A DNA stretch of 64,000 nt from contig CANMXJ010000001.1 of NCBI GenBank assembly GCA_947501805.1, positions 62,001 to 126,000 of the forward strand, read 5' to 3'. A program made the translations under genes and the position numbers. Positions 9,424 through 18,802 of the stretch are shown here, one piece after another. Each line of letters starts with the position of its first letter. The stretch's first letter is position 1. Origin of the DNA: an uncultured Sulfitobacter sp. GTDB lineage: Bacteria; Pseudomonadota; Alphaproteobacteria; Rhodobacterales; Rhodobacteraceae. The notes under the pieces are model-generated. The model saw only the letters and a program-made list of their open reading frames with translations, had not been told where the DNA came from and searched no databases.

Positions 9424-10385
9424 GTGGTCCTCATCCGGTGGCCCAATAGACATAGTATTTCGGTCGCAACATGGGCACCTGCAATCGCTGTGGCCCCTGT
9501 CGTGTCAAACGGCGGCGATACTTCGACCACGTCACCGCCAACAATGTTGATCCCTGCCAGATCGCGCAGCATGATCGCGGCTTGCGCCGAGGTCAGCCCC
9601 CCCCAGACCGGCGTGCCCGTTCCCGGCGCAAAGGCGGGATCAAGCGCGTCTATGTCCCAAGTCAGATAGCAGGGATTGTCCCTTAAAACGGACTTGATCT
9701 TGGCCACGGCTGCTTGTGGGCCTTTCTCATGCACCTCGCGCGCATCTATTGTCGTAACACCCAAGGTATCGGGGTTTGTTGTTCTGATTCCAACCTGCAC
9801 GGAGGTCGCTGGATCAACAATCCCCGACTTCACCGCCTTATAGAACATCGTGCCATGATCAATCCGTTCCATATCATCATCCGGCCATGTATCCGAATGA
9901 GCATCGAACTGTAACAAGCTGATAGGGCCGTATTTTTCCGCGTAAGCCTTTAAGATCGGAAAGCTGATATAATGATCCCCCCCCAAAGCGACGGAAGCCG
10001 CGCCTGCGTCCAGTATCCCCTTGATATGGGCAGTCAAAGCGGCGGGAAACTTTGACGTATGACCATAATCAAATGCCAGATCACCATAATCCGCGATGGC
10101 AAATTCGCTGAGCACGTCAAAGTCCCACCCATACGGCGGGTCAAAGGGTTGCAACGCAGATGCTTCGCGGATCGCACGTGGGCCAAGGCGCGTGCCGGAA
10201 CGGTTTGTCACAGCCTGATCAAAGGGTACGCCTGTCACCGCGATGTCCACGCCGGACAAGTCTTTGGTGTAGCGGCGGCGCAGGAACGACGTCGCCCCAC
10301 CAAAGGCATTTTCGAAACTCGGTCCCTTCAGATCGTCGCGGGTGAAGGCCTGATCAACCTGGCTTGCTGCATCTTCCAGACCCAT
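9420..10385 (-). CDS. speB: Agmatinase-like ureohydrolase (SpeB type)
   Basis: This 321-aa protein is a paralogue of the downstream ureohydrolase, with metal motifs GGDHYISFP, QFDAHSDT and DIDALDPAFAPGTG. DHGTMFYKAVKSGIVDP and VQVGIRT closely follow the E. coli SpeB pattern. It probably hydrolyses agmatine to putrescine and urea. It is separated by 0 bp from the M20 gene upstream and overlaps gbuA by ATGA. Exact substrate among guanidino compounds cannot be fixed from sequence alone. Confidence 0.85.
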   Translation of the reverse strand: MGLEDAASQVDQAFTRDDLKGPSFENAFGGATSFLRRRYTKDLSGVDIAVTGVPFDQAVTNRSGTRLGPRAIREASALQPFDPPYGWDFDVLSEFAIADYGDLAFDYGHTSKFPAALTAHIKGILDAGAASVALGGDHYISFPILKAYAEKYGPISLLQFDAHSDTWPDDDMERIDHGTMFYKAVKSGIVDPATSVQVGIRTTNPDTLGVTTIDAREVHEKGPQAAVAKIKSVLRDNPCYLTWDIDALDPAFAPGTGTPVWGGLTSAQAAIMLRDLAGINIVGGDVVEVSPPFDTTGATAIAGAHVATEILCLLGHRMRTT

Positions 10386-11552
10386 CTACTTGGCCACCGG
10401 CTGGATCTGCTCGACCAATTGCGCAAAAAACGACGCCCCCACAGGAGCCAACTCATCGTTGAAGTTGTATTTAGGGTGGTGCAGCCCCGCACCCTCACCT
10501 GCGCCTAGGAACAGGTACGCACCGGGGCGCTCTTCCAGCATATAGGCAAAATCTTCGGAGCCTGCGACCTTCGGGAAGCTGTCATCGACCTTGCTGTCGC
10601 CCACAACCTTGCGTGCCACATTGGCCGCAAATGCCGCTTGGTCCGCCGCGTTAACCGTTGCGGGATACCCCGCTTCATACTCCAGTACCGCCTCAACACC
10701 ATAGCTTGCGGCTTGCCCGGCGACAATTTCTGCCATCCGGCGCTTGATCAACGCCTGAACATCCTTGTCAAACGTGCGCACGGTGCCGTTGATCATCGCG
10801 GTATCAGGCACAATGTTGCTGGCAGAACCGGTATGGATCTGCGTGACCGAGACAACCTTTTCACTTGCAGAAGGCGTATTGCGGCTGACGATGGTCTGGA
10901 TCGCCTGCACCATGCCACAGGCCGCAACAACCGGATCCGCCGTTTCATGGGGCATTGCGCCGTGACCACCGCGTCCGTTTACGGTGATGGTGAACATATC
11001 CACTGCTGCCATGATCGGGCCGGGAGTCGTGAAAAAAGCCCCGAACTCTGCACCGGGAAAGTTGTGGATGCCGTAGACCTCTTTGATGGCAAAACGGTCC
11101 ATCATGCCTTCCTGGCACATCACCTGCGCGCCGCCACCTTCTTCTTCGGCGGGTTGGAATATCAATGCCACACGACCCGAGAAATTGCGTGTTTCGACCA
11201 TATATTTTGCCGCGCCCAGTAACATCGCCGTATGCCCGTCATGCCCGCACGCATGCATCTTGCCCGGATGGGTCGAGGCATAATCAACACCCGTTTCTTC
11301 CTCGATCGGCAATGCGTCAAAATCCGCACGCAAACCCACGGTCGGTCCCTCGCCGCGACCGTTGATGATCGCGACAATCCCTGTCTGAGCGATACCGTCG
11401 TGAATTTCGTCGACGCCAAATTCCTGCAACCGTTCCTTGATGAACGCCGCTGTCTTAGGGCAATCAAAGCTCAATTCGGGGATCGTGTGCAGATGCTGGC
11501 GCCATTCGGTCATATCGGCGCTGAAATCGGCAATGCGGTTGACGATGGGCAT
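10386..11552 (-). CDS. M20 family amidohydrolase (aminoacylase/hippurate hydrolase type)
   Basis: This 388-aa di-zinc amidohydrolase has metal-binding motifs HACGHDGHTAMLLGA (about residue 105) and PAEEEGGGA, the dimerisation-domain GGHGAMPHETADPV, and AGSEDFAYM near the C-terminus. It likely removes acyl groups from N-acylated amino acids. I chose ATG 11552 because AAAGGAG sits a few bases upstream; a longer frame exists upstream without support. It heads the operon with the two ureohydrolases, which suggests catabolism of acylated or guanidino compounds derived from arginine. Confidence 0.88.
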   Translation of the reverse strand: MPIVNRIADFSADMTEWRQHLHTIPELSFDCPKTAAFIKERLQEFGVDEIHDGIAQTGIVAIINGRGEGPTVGLRADFDALPIEEETGVDYASTHPGKMHACGHDGHTAMLLGAAKYMVETRNFSGRVALIFQPAEEEGGGAQVMCQEGMMDRFAIKEVYGIHNFPGAEFGAFFTTPGPIMAAVDMFTITVNGRGGHGAMPHETADPVVAACGMVQAIQTIVSRNTPSASEKVVSVTQIHTGSASNIVPDTAMINGTVRTFDKDVQALIKRRMAEIVAGQAASYGVEAVLEYEAGYPATVNAADQAAFAANVARKVVGDSKVDDSFPKVAGSEDFAYMLEERPGAYLFLGAGEGAGLHHPKYNFNDELAPVGASFFAQLVEQIQPVAK

Positions 11553-11615
11553 GGGGTGGACTCCTTTAACGAGGTTGCTCAGGGTGCATCTGACACCAGA
11601 CAGGACCAAGCTGCA

Positions 11616-12443
11616 ATGCCCGACGATCTGATACACGACCGAGACGCTGGAATAGAGCGTCTGCTGGAAATCATGCGCCGCCTGCGCGACCCCGAAACGG
11701 GCTGTCCGTGGGATATCGAACAGGATTTCGCCAGTATCGCGCCTTACACGATCGAAGAAGCTTATGAGGTCGCGGACGCGATCGAGCGCGGCGATATGGC
11801 AGAGCTTGAAGGCGAACTGGGCGATTTATTGCTGCAATCGGTCTATCACACAGCAATGGGCGAAGAAGCGGGGCATTTCAGTTTTCAATCCGTGGTGCGC
11901 AATATTTCGGACAAGATGGTGGCCCGCCACCCGCATGTGTTTGGTGACGAGAATCGTGAAAAATCCGCAGAACAGCAAGTCGCGGATTGGGAAGCGATCA
12001 AGGCGACTGAACGCGCGGGCAAGGCGCAGCAAGGCACGCTGGACGGCGTTGCCGTGGGACTGCCTGCGTTGCTGCGGGCCTACAAATTGCAAAAACGCGC
12101 GGCACGGGTGGGGTTTGACTGGCCCGATACCGGTAATGTGATTGCCAAAATCACTGAAGAGGCTGCCGAACTGGTTGAAGCCCGCGACACGCTGTCCCAA
12201 ACTGAAGTCGAGGAAGAATTCGGGGATTTGATGTTTGTCATGGCCAATCTGGGCCGCCATTTGGGAATTGAGCCCGAAGCCGCCCTGCGTGCCGCAAACG
12301 CCAAATTCACCCGCCGCTTCGAGGGGGTCGAAGCCCGCCTTGCCGCGATGGGCAAAACGCCGTCAGACAGTGATCTGGCCGAAATGGATGCGTTGTGGGA
12401 TGCCGTCAAAGCAGACGAGCGGGCCTGCGCTGTCAAGGAATGA
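11616..12443 (+). CDS. mazG: Nucleoside triphosphate pyrophosphohydrolase MazG
   Basis: All-alpha NTP pyrophosphatase that cleans non-canonical or excess NTPs. The 275-aa product carries two MazG domains: GCPWDIEQDFASIAPYTIEEAYE with EGELGDLLLQ in the first half, and KITEEAAELVEAR with EEEFGDLMFVMANL in the second. ATG 11616 gives the typical start just before RLLEIMRRLRDP; the 5' extension of the open frame is antisense to the M20 gene and is discarded. It is divergent from the M20 gene, with only 63 bp between starts. Confidence 0.93.
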   Translation: MPDDLIHDRDAGIERLLEIMRRLRDPETGCPWDIEQDFASIAPYTIEEAYEVADAIERGDMAELEGELGDLLLQSVYHTAMGEEAGHFSFQSVVRNISDKMVARHPHVFGDENREKSAEQQVADWEAIKATERAGKAQQGTLDGVAVGLPALLRAYKLQKRAARVGFDWPDTGNVIAKITEEAAELVEARDTLSQTEVEEEFGDLMFVMANLGRHLGIEPEAALRAANAKFTRRFEGVEARLAAMGKTPSDSDLAEMDALWDAVKADERACAVKE

Positions 12444-12500
12444 GCCTGCTCTTTTGTTCGCGCCCGCTTTGCCTTATCCCTGTGCCAAAAAGGACATATC

Positions 12501-13442
12501 ATGCAGCCACGTAAAATCATTATTGATACGGATCCGGGTCAGGACGATGCCGTTGCCATTCTATTGGCACTGGCCAGCCCTGACGAGATCGAGGTGTTGG
12601 GCCTGACCTGTGTTGCTGGCAACGTACCCTTGGACCTGACCAGCAAAAATGCGCGCATCGTCTGTGAGTTGGCGGGCAAAACTGATGTAAAGGTCTTTGC
12701 CGGATGTGATCGCCCCCTGGGCCGCGAGTTGGTCACGGCAGAGCATGTGCATGGCAAGACCGGTCTTGACGGACCAAATCTGCCCGACCCTATGATGCCT
12801 TTGACTGAGGGCCACGCGGTTGATTTCATTATTGACCAACTGCGCGAACATGCCCCCGGCACCGTCACACTCTGCCCGTTGGGGCCCCTGACCAACATCG
12901 CTACAGCTTTTGAAAAAGCGCCTGACATCGTGAAACGCGTAGCCAAAATCGTGCTGATGGGGGGCGGCTACTTCGAGGGTGGCAATATCACGCCAACAGC
13001 GGAATTCAACATCTACGTTGACCCGCAAGCAGCTGATATTGTATTCAAATCCGGCGTACCGATTGTTGTCATGCCGCTTGATGTGACCCACAAGGCGCTG
13101 GTGACCAAACCCCGCAACGATGCCTTTCGAGCACTGAATACACCGGTTGGCATTGCCGTGGCCCAAATGACCGATTTCTTTGAACGCTTCGACAAGGAAA
13201 AATACGGCTCCGAAGGGGCACCATTGCATGATCCTTGTGTCACCGCCTATCTGATCAACCCCGACCTGTTCACGGGCCGCCACATCAATGTAGAGATCGA
13301 AACACAATCGGAACTCACCATGGGAATGACCGTTGCCGATTGGTGGGGCGTCACGGATCGCGCACCCAACGCCACATTCATGGGTGACATTGATGCAGAC
13401 GGGTTCTTTTCATTGCTCACCGAACGACTGGGACGATTGTGA
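12501..13442 (+). CDS. Inosine-uridine preferring nucleoside hydrolase
   Basis: Hydrolyses the N-glycosidic bond of ribonucleosides for salvage. The 313-aa protein has the calcium-binding IIDTDPGQDDAVAIL at the N-terminus, VLMGGGYFEGGNITPTAEFN in the middle and HDPCVTAYL with its conserved His. A good ribosome site, AAAAAGGA, lies 7-8 nt before the ATG. The stop overlaps the GTG of the following acetyltransferase (GTGA). Substrate preference within the family cannot be assigned. Confidence 0.92.
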   Translation: MQPRKIIIDTDPGQDDAVAILLALASPDEIEVLGLTCVAGNVPLDLTSKNARIVCELAGKTDVKVFAGCDRPLGRELVTAEHVHGKTGLDGPNLPDPMMPLTEGHAVDFIIDQLREHAPGTVTLCPLGPLTNIATAFEKAPDIVKRVAKIVLMGGGYFEGGNITPTAEFNIYVDPQAADIVFKSGVPIVVMPLDVTHKALVTKPRNDAFRALNTPVGIAVAQMTDFFERFDKEKYGSEGAPLHDPCVTAYLINPDLFTGRHINVEIETQSELTMGMTVADWWGVTDRAPNATFMGDIDADGFFSLLTERLGRL

Positions 13443-13888
13443 GCGCGGCCCTTACCCTTGCAAAACCGGAACATCTGGACAGGTTAGCCGCGCTTTGCGA
13501 AGCTTTTCACGCTGAAGAAGGCATCAAGCTGGACGATGACGCCCGCCGCGCTGGATTGGCACCTTTGCTGGAGGGATCGCCCTACGGTGTTGCCTATCTG
13601 ATCGGACCACCGCGCGCGGCAATCGGCTATATCGTGATCTGTTTTGGCTGGTCCGTTGAATTTGGTGGTCTGGACGCAATCATCGACGAGTTATACGTGC
13701 GTCCCGGCGTGCGGGGGCGCGGCGTTGCCAGTGAGGCACTGATCGCGTTGCCAAATGCACTGTCCTCTGTCGGGTTGCGCGCCATTCACCTTGAAGTGGA
13801 TCGGGACAACGCGGCAGCGATCAAACTTTACAGACGGGCCGGATTTACGCTTCGGGAGAAATACATGTTCATGTCACGCAGGCTTTGA
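13439..13888 (+). CDS. GNAT family N-acetyltransferase
   Basis: This 149-aa protein shows the GNAT acetyl-CoA signature RPGVRGRGVASEAL and a C-terminal motif with DRDNAAAIKLYRRAGF. It starts at GTG 13439, overlapping the nucleoside hydrolase stop, so it is likely co-translated. The acceptor substrate is unknown. It is followed at once by selO. Confidence 0.88.
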   Translation: MSAALTLAKPEHLDRLAALCEAFHAEEGIKLDDDARRAGLAPLLEGSPYGVAYLIGPPRAAIGYIVICFGWSVEFGGLDAIIDELYVRPGVRGRGVASEALIALPNALSSVGLRAIHLEVDRDNAAAIKLYRRAGFTLREKYMFMSRRL

Positions 13889-13893
13889 CCCTT

Positions 13894-15303
13894 ATGCATA
13901 TCCCCTTTGACAACAGCTACGCCACGTTACCTGCTGCGTTCTATACACGGCTCGAACCTACTTCAGTTCAAGACGCCAAGATGTTGGCATTTAACGATGA
14001 CCTTGCATCCGTTCTGGGGATCACGGCTAGTGATATGGCGGAAGCAGCGCAGGTTTTCGGCGGTAATATAGTACCTGAAAACGCGACACCGCTGGCTCAG
14101 CTTTATGCCGGGCACCAGTTCGGCAGCTTCAATCCACAACTGGGTGATGGCCGTGCGATTTTACTGGGCGAGGTCATCGGCACAGACGGCATCCGCCGTG
14201 ATATCCAGCTCAAAGGTTCCGGTCCGACACCCTATTCGCGCATGGGGGACGGCCGTGCATGGCTTGGGCCGGTTCTGCGCGAATATGTGGTGTCCGAGGC
14301 AATGCATGCGCTGGGTATCCCCACCACCCGCGCACTGGCAGCCGTATCAACGGGCGAACAGATCTGGCGCGAACAAGGTGCCCTGCCCGGCGCGATTCTG
14401 ACCCGTGTGGCCCTAAGCCACCTGCGGGTTGGCACCTTTCAGGTGTTTGCCCATCGCGGTGAGGTCGAGAACCTCAAAACGCTTACCAATTATGCGATCC
14501 AGCGACATTATCCGGATGCCGAAGGCCCCATGGACCTGCTTCGGGCCGTTTGTGCCGCACAAGCTGATCTGGTGACACAGTGGATGTCTGTCGGGTTTAT
14601 CCACGGCGTGATGAACACCGACAATTGTTCCATCGCAGGTGAAACGATCGACTACGGGCCTTGCGCGTTCATGGATGCCTTCCATCAAAACCGTGTGTTC
14701 AGCTCAATTGACCAACAGGGCCGCTATGCCTTTGGCGCACAACCGGGCATAGCGGTCTGGAATATGGCGCAACTGGCCACCAGCCTTGTTCAGCAGATGC
14801 AGGACAAAGACGCAGCCATCGAGGAAGCCACCGAGATCGTACATGCCATGCCGGAGCTGTTGGAAAACGGCTGGCGAAACCGCTTTGCCGCAAAGATCGG
14901 CATTTCGACGTCACAACCCGAAGACACCCCCTTGATCGAAGAGCTTTTGGGCCTCATGCAAGCCGATGGTGCCGATTTTACAAATACGTTCCGTGCACTT
15001 TGCGAACAGGATGCCCGGGACCAGTTTACGAACCGCGACGCCTTTGATGTCTGGTCAGAAAAGTGGCAGGCGCGCGTAACTTCCGAGCCTGACGTGAAAG
15101 CACTCATGAGCCGGGCCAATCCCGCAGTCATACCGCGCAATCACAGAATCGAACAGATGATTGACGCTGCCGTTGCGGGCGACATGGCCCCCTTTGAGCG
15201 TCTGATGAAAGCCCTAGCGACGCCATATGCTGAAACCGATCCCGACTTGTCGCGCCCGCCAAGCCAGCAAGAGATCGTACCGGCCACTTTTTGTGGCACT
15301 TAA
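13894..15303 (+). CDS. selO: SelO (YdiU) protein adenylyltransferase pseudokinase
   Basis: SelO family proteins have an inverted ATP-binding kinase fold and transfer AMP to Ser/Thr/Tyr of target proteins, with links to redox stress. The 469-aa protein shows GDGRAILLGE, QLKGSGPTPYSRMGDGRA, HGVMNTDNCSIAGETIDYGP (catalytic Asn/Asp region) and the C-terminal FCGT with the conserved Cys where eukaryotic SelO has selenocysteine. An in-frame TTG at 13885 would overlap the GNAT stop; ATG 13894 is preferred, three codons later. It converges on a DMT transporter gene 4 bp away. Confidence 0.94.
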   Translation: MHIPFDNSYATLPAAFYTRLEPTSVQDAKMLAFNDDLASVLGITASDMAEAAQVFGGNIVPENATPLAQLYAGHQFGSFNPQLGDGRAILLGEVIGTDGIRRDIQLKGSGPTPYSRMGDGRAWLGPVLREYVVSEAMHALGIPTTRALAAVSTGEQIWREQGALPGAILTRVALSHLRVGTFQVFAHRGEVENLKTLTNYAIQRHYPDAEGPMDLLRAVCAAQADLVTQWMSVGFIHGVMNTDNCSIAGETIDYGPCAFMDAFHQNRVFSSIDQQGRYAFGAQPGIAVWNMAQLATSLVQQMQDKDAAIEEATEIVHAMPELLENGWRNRFAAKIGISTSQPEDTPLIEELLGLMQADGADFTNTFRALCEQDARDQFTNRDAFDVWSEKWQARVTSEPDVKALMSRANPAVIPRNHRIEQMIDAAVAGDMAPFERLMKALATPYAETDPDLSRPPSQQEIVPATFCGT

Positions 15304-15307
15304 AAAC

Positions 15308-16195
15308 TTAAACGACGCCCGGTTTGCGGTTGATCATATAAATGCCGCTGGCCACCAGAACCAACGCGCCCCAGACAGATGGTGCCACGTCTTCTGCCAG
15401 CAGGAGCCAGCCTAACAAGACCGAAAAGACCGGCGATAGAAAGCTGAAGGAGGCCACAGACGAGGCCGGATAGATAGTCATCAACCAGAACCACACCAGA
15501 AATCCGAGACTGGCGATAAAGATGATCTGGAACAGCAAGGCAGCGATGTGAATCGGCTGAATGTCGCGGATCATCGGACCCAGAAACGGCGCGATCAGAA
15601 GCAAGATCGGCGCAGAGACCAATATCTGAAACATCAACTGCTGCGCAGGCGGCACAGCGGAAAGTGGCGTGGACCGAACGCAAACCACAATCGCAGCCCA
15701 GCAAAGGGCAGAGGCCAGCGCAAGAAGATCCCCTGCCCAGCTGACCTCGCCACCGCTGCGATCCGCCAAAGCAAGTGCGACCCCCGACATCGCCATAACC
15801 AGACCGATCACCTTGAGACGCGTCAGCCGCTCACCGGGGAAATAGACATGTGCAATCAGCGACAGCCAGACGGGCATCGAGTAAAAAATGACCGAGGCCC
15901 GGCTGACCGTGGTGATGTCCAGCGCAGTAAAAAGGAACATGAATTCAAGACTAAAGAACAAGCCAGCGGCAATCCCGCCTGCCCAGGCATTGCGCGGCAC
16001 TTTGAAGCTGACACCGCGCAACTGCATCCAGATCAGCAGCACAACCACCGCACCGGCAGAGCGCAACCCGGCTTGAAAAACAGGCGAAAAACCACCCGAT
16101 GCGACTTTGATTACAACCTGATTAAACGCCAGATGCAGCGCAAAGGCGATCAACGCGGCGGCACCAAATGTGTCGATATGATCCTTGCGCTCCAT
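15308..16195 (-). CDS. EamA/DMT superfamily transporter
   Basis: This 295-aa integral membrane protein has ten hydrophobic segments in two homologous halves, the typical drug/metabolite transporter plan; SVIFYSMPVWLSLIAH and FSFLSPVFSVLLGWLLL mark the EamA repeats. ATG 16195 (MERKDHIDTFG) starts just before the first helix. A much longer open frame upstream is Pro-rich and antisense to the Gly-rich gene at 16338, so it is excluded. The substrate is unknown. Confidence 0.9.
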   Translation of the reverse strand: MERKDHIDTFGAAALIAFALHLAFNQVVIKVASGGFSPVFQAGLRSAGAVVVLLIWMQLRGVSFKVPRNAWAGGIAAGLFFSLEFMFLFTALDITTVSRASVIFYSMPVWLSLIAHVYFPGERLTRLKVIGLVMAMSGVALALADRSGGEVSWAGDLLALASALCWAAIVVCVRSTPLSAVPPAQQLMFQILVSAPILLLIAPFLGPMIRDIQPIHIAALLFQIIFIASLGFLVWFWLMTIYPASSVASFSFLSPVFSVLLGWLLLAEDVAPSVWGALVLVASGIYMINRKPGVV

Positions 16196-16337
16196 CCCGT
16201 CAGGAAGGCCAAGGGGCAGCACACTGTCAACGTGTAAATCGGCAAAGTTGATACCGCTTGGCCTAATTTCCCCTCGTGGCCCGCGCAAAACATGCCAAAG
16301 TGGCGTTAACGACTCATAAAACAGGGGGATGATCCAA

Positions 16338-17195
16338 ATGAGCTTGATGAAAACACTGGCCAAGGTGGCCATTGGTGTGGCGGTGGCAAAAGGTGCCAAT
16401 TCGATGATGAAAAACGCCAGCAGCAATCGATCCGCTGGCGCAGGCGGCGGGCTGGGCGGCTTGCTTGGCGGACTGATGGGGGCTGGCACAGGTGCGGCCG
16501 GTGGCTCCCAACCCCACGGCGGCGCGCACAGCCCTGCGGGCGGCTTGCAGGATATGCTGGGCGGTTTGCTAGGCGGCAGTGGCGGTGCGGGTGGCGCAAT
16601 GCCCGGTGGCTTGGGCGGCTTGCTTGAGCAACTTGGCGGCGGCGGCGCACAAAGCGGTGGTGGCGGTGGTCTGGGTGGCCTTCTGGGCGGTCTGGCCGGT
16701 GCTGCGGGCGCAGGTGGCTTGTTGGGTGGCGCAAGCGCTGCCGTGCAAAAACGTCCTGCCAGCAACAACCACGATTTTGGTGCCGTGCTGAATTCACAGT
16801 TTGATTCCACGCCCGAACCCGAGATTGAGCCATCTCAAGATCAGGAAGCCGCAGCGGGTTTGATGCTTGCAGCGATGATCCAAGCGGCGAAATCAGACGG
16901 CACGTTTGATCAGGCCGAGAAAGACAAATTACTCAGCCAGTTGGGTGATGTCGATGCAGAGGAAGCCGCCTTTGTGCAGGCGCAGTTGCAAGCGCCCGTT
17001 GATGTAGACGCACTCGTGCGCGAGACGCCAAACGGGATGGCAGCGCAGGTCTATGCGATGTCGCTGCTCGGGATTGATCTGGATACGCAGCAAGAGGCGC
17101 AGTACCTCAACAAGCTGGCGCAGGGTTTTGGAATGAAACCAGCCGAAGTAAACGACATCCACGCACAAATGGGTATGCCGTCTCTTTACACCTGA
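16338..17195 (+). CDS. TerB/DUF533-like protein with long Gly-rich region
   Basis: This 285-aa protein has an N-terminal hydrophobic/amphipathic helix (KTLAKVAIGVAVAKGANSMM), then about 110 residues dominated by GG(L)GGLLGGL repeats. A C-terminal helical domain (about 165-280) has GLMLAAMIQAAKSDGTFDQAEKD and AQVYAMSLLGIDLDT, resembling the TerB-like/DUF533 fold. AGGGGG lies 9 nt before ATG 16338, so I prefer it to ATG 16329. Function is unknown; TerB-like domains bind metal in some members, and an acidic site is present here. A terminator follows. Confidence 0.85.
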   Translation: MSLMKTLAKVAIGVAVAKGANSMMKNASSNRSAGAGGGLGGLLGGLMGAGTGAAGGSQPHGGAHSPAGGLQDMLGGLLGGSGGAGGAMPGGLGGLLEQLGGGGAQSGGGGGLGGLLGGLAGAAGAGGLLGGASAAVQKRPASNNHDFGAVLNSQFDSTPEPEIEPSQDQEAAAGLMLAAMIQAAKSDGTFDQAEKDKLLSQLGDVDAEEAAFVQAQLQAPVDVDALVRETPNGMAAQVYAMSLLGIDLDTQQEAQYLNKLAQGFGMKPAEVNDIHAQMGMPSLYT

Positions 17196-17218
17196 ATAAT
17201 ACTAAGAAACAAAGATAT

Positions 17219-17247
17219 ACGCCCCGAAGTTCAGTCGGGGCGTTTTT
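17219..17247. terminator. Intrinsic terminator
   Basis: ACGCCCCGA (17219-17227) pairs perfectly with TCGGGGCGT (17235-17243) around a 7-nt loop and is followed by TTTTC on the plus strand. It ends the TerB-like gene. Its right arm overlaps the last codons of the convergent small membrane-protein gene. Confidence 0.9.
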
Positions 17248-17485
17248 CGTTTACTTCGGCTTTTCGCAGTCGGATGATCACCCAAACCAGAAAAAGCGCC
17301 AGCGCAAAGGGGGGCATCCAGATCGCCGCCAAATCCCCTAGAAACCAATCATGCGCAGTGACCGGACGGCATCGTCCTCCGGTCGGGTTCATGCACATTT
17401 TCGACATCAGCGACGCAAAAGCAGGTGGCACAATCAGCAAGAGCGCCACCAATGGATACAGGAAAGCAATGACGGTCTTGCGCAT
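17231..17485 (-). CDS. Small membrane protein, function unknown
   Basis: This 84-aa protein has two predicted membrane segments (residues 5-24 and 50-70), separated by a short Cys-containing loop (KMCMNPTGGRCRPV), and a basic/charged C-terminus. Its ATG overlaps the helicase stop (TAATG), suggesting coupled translation. No family is recognised. Its 3' end lies inside the terminator of the convergent gene. Confidence 0.65.
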   Translation of the reverse strand: MRKTVIAFLYPLVALLLIVPPAFASLMSKMCMNPTGGRCRPVTAHDWFLGDLAAIWMPPFALALFLVWVIIRLRKAEVNEKRPD

Positions 17486-18795
17486 TAGGCCGCCTTTTGG
17501 CCGCCACCGCCGCCGCCACGCCGGCGGTTACGACCGCCACCTGGCTTGCCGGCACCCTGCCCGCCACCACCGCCGCCTTGCGGACGACCGCCACCGCCGC
17601 CGCCCGGGCGGCCACCACGGCCACGGCCACGCTGTTGCTTCGGCTTTTGCTCGATCTCGGCCCCTTCCCACGGACGGCCAGAGGCCACGGGGATACGGAT
17701 TTTCATGACCTTCTGGATGGCAATGAATTCGCCCATTTCATCCGGTGCGCAGAATGCAATTGCCGCGCCGTCTTTGCCCGCACGCGCAGTGCGGCCAATC
17801 CGGTGGACATAATTGTCCGGCACATTGGGCAGATCATAGTTGTAGACATGCTTTACATCCGGAATATCCAGACCGCGCGCGGCCACATCTGTAGCCACCA
17901 AGACCTTGATTTCACCGGACTTAAATCCGGCAATTGCACGGTCTCTCTGGCCTTGGGATTTGTTGCCGTGAATGGAGGCCGCGTTAAACCCTGCCTTGAC
18001 CAGCGTCTTCATCAGCTTTTCGGAGCCGTGTTTCGTGCGACCAAAAACCAGCGCCCGTTCGTCTTTGTGCTTGGACAGCAACTCCTGCAACAGTGCCGTT
18101 TTCTCGGCCTTGGCAATGAAATGCACTTCCTGCGTGACCTTGTCCGCCGCCTTGCCCGGAGGGGACACTTCAACGCGGATCGGGCTGGTCAAATAGGTGC
18201 TGGCAATCTCGTTCATCAACTTTGGCATCGTGGCCGAGAACAGCATGGTCTGGCGTTCTTTCGGCATTACGGAGGAGATTTTACGCAGATCATGGATAAA
18301 CCCCATGTCGAGCATTTGATCCGCCTCGTCGAGCACAAGGAACGTGGTTTCGTTCAATTTCACCGCGCGGCGATCCATCAAATCCAGCAAACGGCCCGGT
18401 GTTGCCACCAGAATATCGACGCCCCGGTCCAGGCGGTTGATCTGTGGATTGATCGACTGACCACCCACGACCATCTGCGCCTTGATCGGCGTACCTTCAC
18501 AAAACCCCTTGAGGTTCTGCATGATCTGTTGCGCCAGTTCGCGTGTCGGGGCCAGCACAAGGGCGCGGACCGATTTTTGCGAGGGGCGCTTTGGATCACG
18601 CATCATCTGCGCAATCAACGGCACACCAAAGGCAGCGGTTTTACCCGTACCTGTCTGGGCCAGCCCCATAACATCGCGCCCGTTCAGCGCGTGTGGAATG
18701 GCCTGTTTCTGGATTGGTGTCGGGTCTTTCAGACCCATTTCATTCAGGCGCGCCACCAGTTTCGGTGGCAGGTCCATCATGTCAAAATCGCTCAT
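17485..18795 (-). CDS. rhlE: DEAD-box ATP-dependent RNA helicase, RhlE-like
   Basis: This 436-aa RNA helicase likely acts in ribosome assembly or mRNA decay. All core motifs are present: Q-motif near PTPIQKQAI, AQTGTGKTAAFG (I), PTRELAQQ (Ia), TPGRLLDL (Ib), DEAD in VLDEADQMLDMGF (II), SATMP (III), VATDVAARGLDIPDV (V) and HRIGRTARAG (VI). The last 45 or so residues are Gly/Arg-rich (GGGGGRPQGGG, NRRRGGGGG), typical of an RNA-binding tail. I chose ATG 18795 with AGAAAG upstream. A perfect 16-bp palindrome lies directly upstream, and a small membrane-protein gene follows in the operon. Confidence 0.94.
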   Translation of the reverse strand: MSDFDMMDLPPKLVARLNEMGLKDPTPIQKQAIPHALNGRDVMGLAQTGTGKTAAFGVPLIAQMMRDPKRPSQKSVRALVLAPTRELAQQIMQNLKGFCEGTPIKAQMVVGGQSINPQINRLDRGVDILVATPGRLLDLMDRRAVKLNETTFLVLDEADQMLDMGFIHDLRKISSVMPKERQTMLFSATMPKLMNEIASTYLTSPIRVEVSPPGKAADKVTQEVHFIAKAEKTALLQELLSKHKDERALVFGRTKHGSEKLMKTLVKAGFNAASIHGNKSQGQRDRAIAGFKSGEIKVLVATDVAARGLDIPDVKHVYNYDLPNVPDNYVHRIGRTARAGKDGAAIAFCAPDEMGEFIAIQKVMKIRIPVASGRPWEGAEIEQKPKQQRGRGRGGRPGGGGGGRPQGGGGGGQGAGKPGGGRNRRRGGGGGGQKAA

Positions 18796-18802
18796 ATATA
18801 TC

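Noticed and set aside
11232..11615. N-terminal extension of mazG
   Set aside because: It is antisense to the M20 amidohydrolase; the MazG fold begins shortly after ATG 11616.
15280..15303. Selenocysteine in SelO
   Set aside because: The C-terminus reads FCGT with a normal Cys codon and a TAA stop; there is no in-frame TGA.
16196..16810. Long Pro-rich N-terminal extension of the DMT transporter
   Set aside because: It is the antisense image of the Gly-rich repeats of the gene at 16338; the transporter starts naturally at 16195.
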